From Chloroflexota bacterium (lineage in GTDB: Bacteria; Chloroflexota; Limnocylindria; P2-11E): a DNA stretch of 14,775 nucleotides. Of this stretch, positions 6,971 to 14,775 are shown in pieces. Within the stretch, counting starts at the first letter, position 1, and the number at the start of each line of letters is the position of its first letter. The translations under genes and the position numbers were made by a program. The notes under the pieces were generated by a model. The model was not told the DNA's origin, did no database searches, and saw nothing but the letters and a program-made list of their open reading frames with translations. The stretch lies in contig JACDAF010000137.1 of the NCBI GenBank assembly GCA_013695575.1, positions 1-14,775 of the forward strand, written 5' to 3'.

Positions 6971-7635
6971 CCGCGATCCTCATCGTCGACGACGATCGGG
7001 CGATGGTCGGGATGGTCGCCGCGCTGCTCGGCGGCGAGGGCTACGACCTCATCACCGCGTACGACGGCGAGGGTGCGCTGCGACGGCACGCGGACGAATC
7101 GCCCGATCTGGTGATCCTCGATCGCCGGCTCCCGCGCCTCTCCGGCGACGAGGTGTGCAGGCGTATCCGCGAAGCCTCGGACACTCCGATCCTCATGCTC
7201 ACCGGGGAGAGAGGCACCGACCAGCGCGCGAAGCTCCTCGACCTCGGAGCGGACGACTATCTTGAGAAGCCGTTCGGGCGCACCGAGCTCCTGGCCCGCG
7301 TTCGCGCCCTCCTCCGGCGCGCCGCAACACCTAGGCGATCCGCTGCTGCCGGACGGATCGGACCGCTCGAGGTCGACGTCGCGGCGCACCGCGCCACGGT
7401 GCGAGGCACCGTGCTCGCGCTGACCCCCATCGAGTTCAGCCTCCTGGCCGTGCTCGCCGGCCGCCCTGGGGAGGTCGTGGCGCGGCGGGCGCTCCTCCGC
7501 GCGGCCTGGCCCGACGAGCGCGAGCCGGATCCCGAGTGGCTCAAAGCGCACCTCGCGCGCCTGCGGACGAAGCTCGAGGGCGCTGGCGCCCCGCTGCCGC
7601 AGAACGTCCGCGGCGTCGGCTACCGCCTCGGATGA
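6967..7635 (+). CDS. OmpR/PhoB-family response regulator
   Basis: Two-component transcription regulator, 222 residues. The receiver domain (1-115) starts M-T-A-I-L-I-V-D-D-D with acidic D8-D10, has phospho-acceptor D52 in V-I-L-D-R-R-L-P, T79 in L-M-L-T-G, and K101 in L-E-K-P-F. The C-terminal half is a winged-helix DNA-binding domain (about 130-222): L-T-P-I-E-F-S-L-L-A-V-L-A, then a recognition-helix region W-L-K-A-H-L-A-R-L-R-T-K-L, ending in V-R-G-V-G-Y-R-L, a classic OmpR-type end. It overlaps the kinase by four bases upstream and the SRPBCC gene by four bases downstream. The kinase at 5252 is its likely phosphodonor. Its target promoters are unknown; the gltB leader behind this operon is one candidate by position only. 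Confidence 0.96.
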   Translation: MTAILIVDDDRAMVGMVAALLGGEGYDLITAYDGEGALRRHADESPDLVILDRRLPRLSGDEVCRRIREASDTPILMLTGERGTDQRAKLLDLGADDYLEKPFGRTELLARVRALLRRAATPRRSAAAGRIGPLEVDVAAHRATVRGTVLALTPIEFSLLAVLAGRPGEVVARRALLRAAWPDEREPDPEWLKAHLARLRTKLEGAGAPLPQNVRGVGYRLG

Positions 7636-8060
7636 GACGCGCGAGCGCGTCGATCGCCATGCGCGCGCCACGGCAGCGGGTCTTCGAGTTCCACGCCGAC
7701 TCCGCGAACCTCGCGCGCGTGCTTCCGTCCACCGTCCCGCTGCGGTCGATCGGTCCGTCGCGCCTCGGCCGCGATGCCGTGCTTCGTTTCCGCTTCGGGC
7801 CCTTCGGCGGATACGGCGTCGTGCGGGTGTGGGAGCCGCCGTTCCGCTTCATCGACGAGCAGACCTTCGGTCCGTTCGCGCTGTGGCGTCACGAGCACCG
7901 CTTCAGCGAGCTCGCGGGCCGGACCTGGGTCACCGACATCGTGGAGTTCGCGCTTCGCCCGCCGGCGCGGCCGCTCGAGCGGTTCGCGCGGCCGGTGGTG
8001 CGTGCGATCCTCGTGGCGAAGCTGCGGCGCACCAAGTCCGTGCTGGAGACGTCTGCGTAA
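7632..8060 (+). CDS. SRPBCC-fold protein (START/polyketide-cyclase-like)
   Basis: Small protein of 142 residues with features of the SRPBCC/Bet v1-like fold, a ligand-binding helix-grip fold. Visible blocks are R-V-F-E-F-H-A-D-S-A-N-L-A-R-V-L-P near the start, R-F-R-F-G-P-F-G-G-Y-G-V-V-R-V-W-E-P-P-F-R-F-I-D-E-Q, F-G-P-F-A-L-W-R-H-E-H-R-F and T-W-V-T-D-I-V-E-F. The W-R-H-E-H-R-F pattern and following V-T-D strand occur in many SRPBCC proteins of unknown role. The start at ATG 7632 overlaps the regulator stop (ATGA); the frame stays open further upstream, but the family fold begins here. Co-translation with a two-component pair suggests a link to that pathway, which is inference. Confidence 0.85.
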   Translation: MRRASASIAMRAPRQRVFEFHADSANLARVLPSTVPLRSIGPSRLGRDAVLRFRFGPFGGYGVVRVWEPPFRFIDEQTFGPFALWRHEHRFSELAGRTWVTDIVEFALRPPARPLERFARPVVRAILVAKLRRTKSVLETSA

Positions 8061-8082
8061 TCCTCCTGCCGCCCTCGCCCGT

Positions 8083-8102
8083 CGCGTTCGTCACCGAACG
8101 CG
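8083..8102 (+). terminator. hairpin after the kinase operon
   Basis: CGCGTTCG (8083-8090) and CGAACGCG (8095-8102) form a perfect 8-bp stem with a TCAC tetraloop, 23 bases after the SRPBCC stop. There is no T-run behind it, so it may end or stabilise the upstream transcript, act as a bidirectional structure, or be an operator. The position favours a role at the 3' end of the kinase operon. Confidence 0.4.
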
Positions 8103-8106
8103 CACC

Positions 8107-8144
8107 GTACCGGCGCTGTACCGCAACCCTGTTAGCACGTACCG
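8107..8144 (+). repeat. three GTACCG direct repeats in near-helical phase
   Basis: GTACCG occurs at 8107-8112, 8118-8123 and 8139-8144. The spacings of 11 and 21 bases are close to one and two turns of the helix, so the copies would face the same side of the DNA. This is the pattern expected of sites for a regulator that binds direct repeats, such as an OmpR-type protein. A fourth GTACCG at 8302-8307 lies across the gltB start and is out of this series. The six-base unit is short, so chance remains possible. Confidence 0.35.
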
Positions 8145-8213
8145 TGTTCCCGTGACCTCGAGCAGCGCGGCGTCGGCGATCACCATCCCCGCAGCGGCGG
8201 AGGACATTGCCTA

Positions 8214-8246
8214 GTCGCGCGGCGGAGATCCCGGACACCGCGCGAC
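8214..8246 (+). promoter_or_regulatory. leader hairpin upstream of gltB terminator-like stem
   Basis: GTCGCGCGG (8214-8222) and CCGCGCGAC (8238-8246) are perfect 9-base complements. Inside, CGG (8223-8225) can pair with CCG (8231-8233), extending the stem to 12 pairs with a GACA bulge on the 3' side. It is separated by two bases from the terminator-like hairpin, and both elements contain CGGACA (8232-8237 and 8256-8261). It may be the sensing or anti-termination arm of a gltB leader. I do not recognise a known riboswitch class. Confidence 0.4.
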
Positions 8247-8248
8247 AG

Positions 8249-8274
8249 GCCTCCTCGGACATAGGAGGCTTTTT
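8249..8274 (+). terminator. intrinsic terminator / attenuator in the gltB leader
   Basis: GCCTCCT (8249-8255), loop CGGACAT, and AGGAGGC (8263-8269) form a 7-bp stem followed by five T (8270-8274), the hallmark of an intrinsic terminator. It lies only 25 bases before the gltB start and 11 before its Shine-Dalgarno sequence. That makes an attenuator more likely than the end of the kinase operon, which has its own hairpin at 8083. The 5' arm (CTCCT) is also complementary to AGGAG in the gltB ribosome site, so an alternative pairing could hide it. Confidence 0.6.
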
Positions 8275-8285
8275 CGTTCTCACGT

Positions 8286-8294
8286 GGAAAGGAG
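8286..8294 (+). promoter_or_regulatory. gltB ribosome binding site
   Basis: GGAAAGGAG lies five bases before the GTG at 8300 and decides that start over the in-frame GTG at 8318 and the frame extension upstream to 8207, which would run through the terminator hairpin. It is one of the strongest Shine-Dalgarno sequences in the window and can pair with the 5' arm of the hairpin at 8249. Confidence 0.65.
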
Positions 8295-8299
8295 TCGGT

Positions 8300-12778
<4,479 letters not shown>

Positions 12779-12828
12779 GCGCGCGCGCCGTCACCCATCC
12801 GCTACCCAACGGCAGCCCCGCGGCGACT

Positions 12829-12846
12829 GTCCGGCCGGAGCCGGAC
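12829..12846 (+). terminator. hairpin between gltB and amt
   Basis: GTCCGGC (12829-12835), loop CGGA, and GCCGGAC (12840-12846) make a perfect 7-bp stem, 50 bases after the gltB stop and 15 before the amt start. No T-run follows, so it may be a weak terminator, an mRNA processing or stability element between the two genes, or an operator. The other bases of this 83-base gap show nothing recognisable, and no clear Shine-Dalgarno sequence precedes amt. Confidence 0.35.
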
Positions 12847-12861
12847 GCGTAGCGTCCCGGC

Positions 12862-14079
12862 ATGGACCTCGACACCGGCAACACCGCCTGGATCCTCGTC
12901 TCGGCCGCCCTGGTGATGCTCATGACGCCGGCGCTCGGCTTCTTTTACGCGGGGCTCGTCGGCAAGCGGAACGCGCTCTCGACACTGCTCCACTCGTTCT
13001 TCGTGCTCTGCCTCGTGAGCGTGCAGTTCGTGCTCTGGGGCTACACGCTTGCCTTCGGCCCCTCGCAGGGCGGGCTCATCGGCGGCCTCGACTGGGCCGG
13101 CCTCGCCGGCGTCGGGCCCGAGCCGAACCCCGATTACGCCCCGGGCGTGCCGCACCTCGCGTACATGGCGTTCCAGATGATGTTCGCCGTCATCACGCCG
13201 GCGCTCATCACCGGCGCCTTCGCGGAACGGGTGAGCTTCAAGGCCTTCATCCTCTTCACCTTGCTCTGGTCGACCGTCGTGTACGCGCCGATCGCCCACT
13301 GGGTCTGGGGCGTGGGCGGCTGGCTGCGCGTCTTTGGCGCCATCGACTTCGCGGGCGGGACCGTCGTGCACATCTCGAGCGGGGTCTCCGCTCTCGTGGC
13401 CGCGCTCGTGATCGGCCGGCGCCTCGCCCGCACCGAGCCGCACGACGCGACGATGACCGTGCTCGGCGCTGGCCTGCTCTGGTTCGGCTGGTTCGGATTC
13501 AACGCCGGAAGCGCGCTCGCCGCCAACGGTCTCGCGGCCAACGCCTTCGTGGTGACGAACACCGCCGCGGCGATGGGCGCGCTGACCTGGCTCACCGTCT
13601 CGTGGATCCACCGCGGCCGGCCGAGCGCGCTCGGCGCGGCGCTTGGCGCTGTTGCGGGCCTCGTCGCGATCACGCCCGCAGCGGGCTTCGTGACCGTCCC
13701 CGCGTCCATCGTCATCGGCCTCGGCGCGGGCACGGTCTGCTACCTCGCCACGCTGCTGCGTCCGCGGCTGCGCATCGACGATGCGCTCGACGTCTGGGCG
13801 GTGCACGGCATCGGCGGCACCTGGGGCGCGGCCGCCACCGGCCTGTTCGCCAGCGTCGCGGTGAACGGCGCCGGCGTCAATGGACTGTTCGCGGGCAACC
13901 CCGACCTCCTGGTCAAGCAGCTCGTCGCGATCGGCGCGACGTGGCTCTACGCCGGCGTGATGACCGCGGTCATCGTCAAGATCATCCAGCTCACCGTCGG
14001 GCTGCGGGTGCGCGAGGACGACGAGGTCCTCGGCCTAGACCGCTCGCAGCACGGTGAGATCGCGTACCAGCACGATTAG
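12862..14079 (+). CDS. amt: Amt-family ammonium channel
   Basis: Integral membrane ammonium transporter, 405 residues, with the usual 11 hydrophobic segments and the N-terminus starting directly before the first (T-A-W-I-L-V-S-A-A-L-V-M-L-M-T-P). Family signatures are F-F-Y-A-G-L-V-G-K-R-N-A-L-S-T, F-A-V-I-T-P-A-L-I-T-G-A-F-A-E-R, and W-F-G-W-F-G-F-N-A-G-S-A. The pore's twin histidines are H170 (D-F-A-G-G-T-V-V-H) and H315 (V-H-G-I-G-G-T-W-G), with the conserved D162 eight residues before the first. The cytoplasmic tail ends L-D-R-S-Q-H-G-E-I-A-Y, as in channels gated by PII proteins. A PII gene usually follows amt but is not here; two small open frames take its place. The stop codon lies inside the next frame's Shine-Dalgarno region. 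Confidence 0.96.
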   Translation: MDLDTGNTAWILVSAALVMLMTPALGFFYAGLVGKRNALSTLLHSFFVLCLVSVQFVLWGYTLAFGPSQGGLIGGLDWAGLAGVGPEPNPDYAPGVPHLAYMAFQMMFAVITPALITGAFAERVSFKAFILFTLLWSTVVYAPIAHWVWGVGGWLRVFGAIDFAGGTVVHISSGVSALVAALVIGRRLARTEPHDATMTVLGAGLLWFGWFGFNAGSALAANGLAANAFVVTNTAAAMGALTWLTVSWIHRGRPSALGAALGAVAGLVAITPAAGFVTVPASIVIGLGAGTVCYLATLLRPRLRIDDALDVWAVHGIGGTWGAAATGLFASVAVNGAGVNGLFAGNPDLLVKQLVAIGATWLYAGVMTAVIVKIIQLTVGLRVREDDEVLGLDRSQHGEIAYQHD

Positions 14080-14090
14080 GAGGGATGGAC

Positions 14091-14219
14091 ATGGAGATCG
14101 CCGCCTTCGCGTCATTCGCGGCCCTCGTGCTCGCGTGGATCGTGCTGCCGGTGCGCAGCGAGGCGCCGGCCGCCGCGGAGACAGCGCCCGAGGCGCTCCC
14201 GGAGCCCGTCGCCGCCTAG
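14091..14219 (+). CDS. 42-residue single-membrane-segment protein
   Basis: Small frame directly behind amt. GGAGGG (14079-14084) overlaps the last base of the amt stop and sits six bases before the ATG at 14091, a near-ideal ribosome site; the in-frame ATG at 14085 is too close to it. Residues 4-20 (A-A-F-A-S-F-A-A-L-V-L-A-W-I-V-L-P) form one hydrophobic membrane segment, followed by V-R-S and an acidic Ala/Pro/Glu tail of about 20 residues. I do not recognise a family. The tight link to amt suggests a partner or modulator of the channel, which is inference. Chance is less likely given the ribosome site and the membrane pattern. Confidence 0.6.
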   Translation: MEIAAFASFAALVLAWIVLPVRSEAPAAAETAPEALPEPVAA

Positions 14220-14225
14220 AGGAGG
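14218..14225 (+). promoter_or_regulatory. strong Shine-Dalgarno for the 62-residue frame
   Basis: AGAGGAGG overlaps the TAG of the preceding small frame and lies eight bases before ATG 14234. It is the main evidence that the following frame is translated, and it repeats the arrangement seen between amt and the 42-residue frame, where the stop codon is also built into the next ribosome site. Confidence 0.55.
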
Positions 14226-14233
14226 CCGCGCGT

Positions 14234-14422
14234 ATGGAGGCCGTCATGGTCCCGTCACCGCCCGACAGGCGTGTGCCGTTCTCTCCCAAGCGCTTGCTGC
14301 CTGAGCCGCCGCGGCACCGGCGCGTGTCGAAATCCGCACCGCCCGCTCGGGACCCGCTCGGCCTGCTGCTCGAGGAGTGGCTCTCCGAGCTCCGGATCGG
14401 CTATACGCACGACGCCGATTAG
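14234..14422 (+). CDS. 62-residue hypothetical protein, amt-linked
   Basis: Small frame with a strong ribosome site. The first 40 residues are rich in Pro, Arg and Lys (P-S-P-P-D-R-R-V-P-F-S-P-K-R) and look disordered. The end, D-P-L-G-L-L-L-E-E-W-L-S-E-L-R-I-G-Y, could form a short amphipathic helix and looks like a protein-binding motif. An in-frame ATG at 14246 is a possible later start. No known family is recognised. Location third in a chain with amt and the 42-residue membrane protein suggests joint expression. It could still be a spurious frame, as neighbouring frames are also open in this GC-rich DNA. Confidence 0.5.
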   Translation: MEAVMVPSPPDRRVPFSPKRLLPEPPRHRRVSKSAPPARDPLGLLLEEWLSELRIGYTHDAD

Positions 14423-14563
14423 GGAAGGCCGCCACCGCACGATTGCCGCACTCCACGTCACCAGTGCCAAGCGCCAGGGAACGCGCAAGAAGGGCTTGGC
14501 CACCCTGATCGCGGGCTCCGCGAACGGGCTGCGACTCAAGAGCCGTCTCGAAAGGAATTGCTG
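14423..14563. other. spacer before the last gene, no clear gene
   Basis: This 141-base gap has no frame with a good start and ribosome site. One plus-strand frame is open through it and ends at 14564 with a basic C-terminal stretch, but its only in-gap starts are TTG (at about 14495) or non-standard codons. A promoter for the last gene might lie here; no convincing -35/-10 pair is seen. Confidence 0.4.
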
Positions 14564-14775
14564 ATGGCCAAACTCGATGCGAAGCAGCGTGCGAAGCTGC
14601 CCGCGAAGGACTTCGGCCTTCCGGAGAAGGCGCGATCCGCCGACGCGAAGAAGGAGACCGGGAACTACCCGATTCCGGACGAAGGTCATGCGATCAGTGC
14701 GAAGCGACTGTCCCGCAAGCAGCGCAAGGATGGCAACCTCACGAAGGACGAGTTCGACCGCATCAACCGCAAGGC
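14564..14775 (+). CDS. small Lys-rich protein with Y-P-I-P-D-E-G-H-A motif, partial
   Basis: The frame starts at ATG 14564 with AAAGGA (14551-14556) seven bases before it and is still open at the window edge after 70 codons. The start is M-A-K-L-D-A-K-Q-R-A-K-L-P-A-K-D-F-G-L-P, followed by N-Y-P-I-P-D-E-G-H-A-I-S-A-K-R-L and a Lys/Arg-rich stretch ending K-D-E-F-D-R-I-N-R-K. The L-P-x-x-x-F plus Y-P-I-x-D-x-x-H-A layout is one I associate with short proteins of unknown function found in phage and bacterial genomes (some labelled DUF6582; this is from memory and unchecked). The high Lys content is unlike its Arg-rich neighbours. The stop lies outside the window. Confidence 0.75.
   Translation, partial: MAKLDAKQRAKLPAKDFGLPEKARSADAKKETGNYPIPDEGHAISAKRLSRKQRKDGNLTKDEFDRINRK

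Noticed and set aside
8214..8274. Known riboswitch (tandem-hairpin guanidine-II type) as explanation for the gltB leader
   Set aside because: Two adjacent hairpins are present, but the loops do not show the A-C-G-R pattern of that class and the downstream gene does not fit guanidine metabolism.
14271..14564. 97-codon plus-strand frame ending one base into the last gene
   Set aside because: Its first half is out of frame with the better supported 62-residue frame, it lacks a ribosome site, and its composition looks random. The overlap TGATG with the next ATG is noted, but not enough.

Overview
The window is a very G+C-rich stretch of bacterial chromosome with tight gene packing. Genes repeatedly overlap by four bases (GTGA or ATGA), and GTG and apparently CTG start codons are used. 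The left half has the order rpsU, yqeY, phoH, pgpH, ybeY, a condensed form of the rpsU-yqeY...phoH-yqfF-ybeY neighbourhood of Bacillus. Together with the base composition, the divergent GltB type and the family mix, this suggests a high-GC Chloroflexota-like (or related terrabacterial) organism. That placement is an inference and could not be tested here. No RNA genes, CRISPR array, transposase or insertion sequence were seen.

Layout. 1-638 (minus) is the N-terminal part of a PIG-L/LmbE-family deacetylase that runs off the left edge. A 182-base divergent spacer (639-820) holds an AT-rich patch with a 10-bp palindrome and a possible -10 box for rpsU. 821-5178 (plus) is a translation, RNA-quality and second-messenger cluster: ribosomal protein S21, a GatB/YqeY-domain protein, the PhoH ATPase, a 7TM-HD c-di-AMP phosphodiesterase (PgpH type), and the rRNA-processing protein YbeY, whose third metal-binding His is replaced by Asp. 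5252-8060 is a second unit of three overlapping genes: a soluble double-GAF histidine kinase, an OmpR-type response regulator and an SRPBCC-fold protein.

The right half is about nitrogen assimilation. A 239-base leader (8061-8299) contains three hairpins, the last followed by a T-run like an intrinsic terminator, and phased GTACCG repeats. It precedes a 1492-residue stand-alone glutamate synthase large subunit (8300-12778). An Amt ammonium channel (12862-14079) follows. Neither gltD nor a PII (glnK) gene is next to them. Directly behind amt lie two small open frames (42 and 62 residues), each with a strong Shine-Dalgarno sequence. The first has one membrane segment, and neither is a family I recognise. 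The window ends inside a small lysine-rich protein with a Y-P-I-P-D-E-G-H-A motif (14564 onward).

How they work together: the Amt channel would bring in ammonium and GltB would turn glutamine plus 2-oxoglutarate into glutamate, with the leader a likely control point. The left cluster serves ribosome maturation and RNA quality control, and PgpH sets c-di-AMP levels. The most interesting items are the gltB leader, the two amt-linked small proteins, the YbeY ligand swap and the two genes that seem to need CTG starts.
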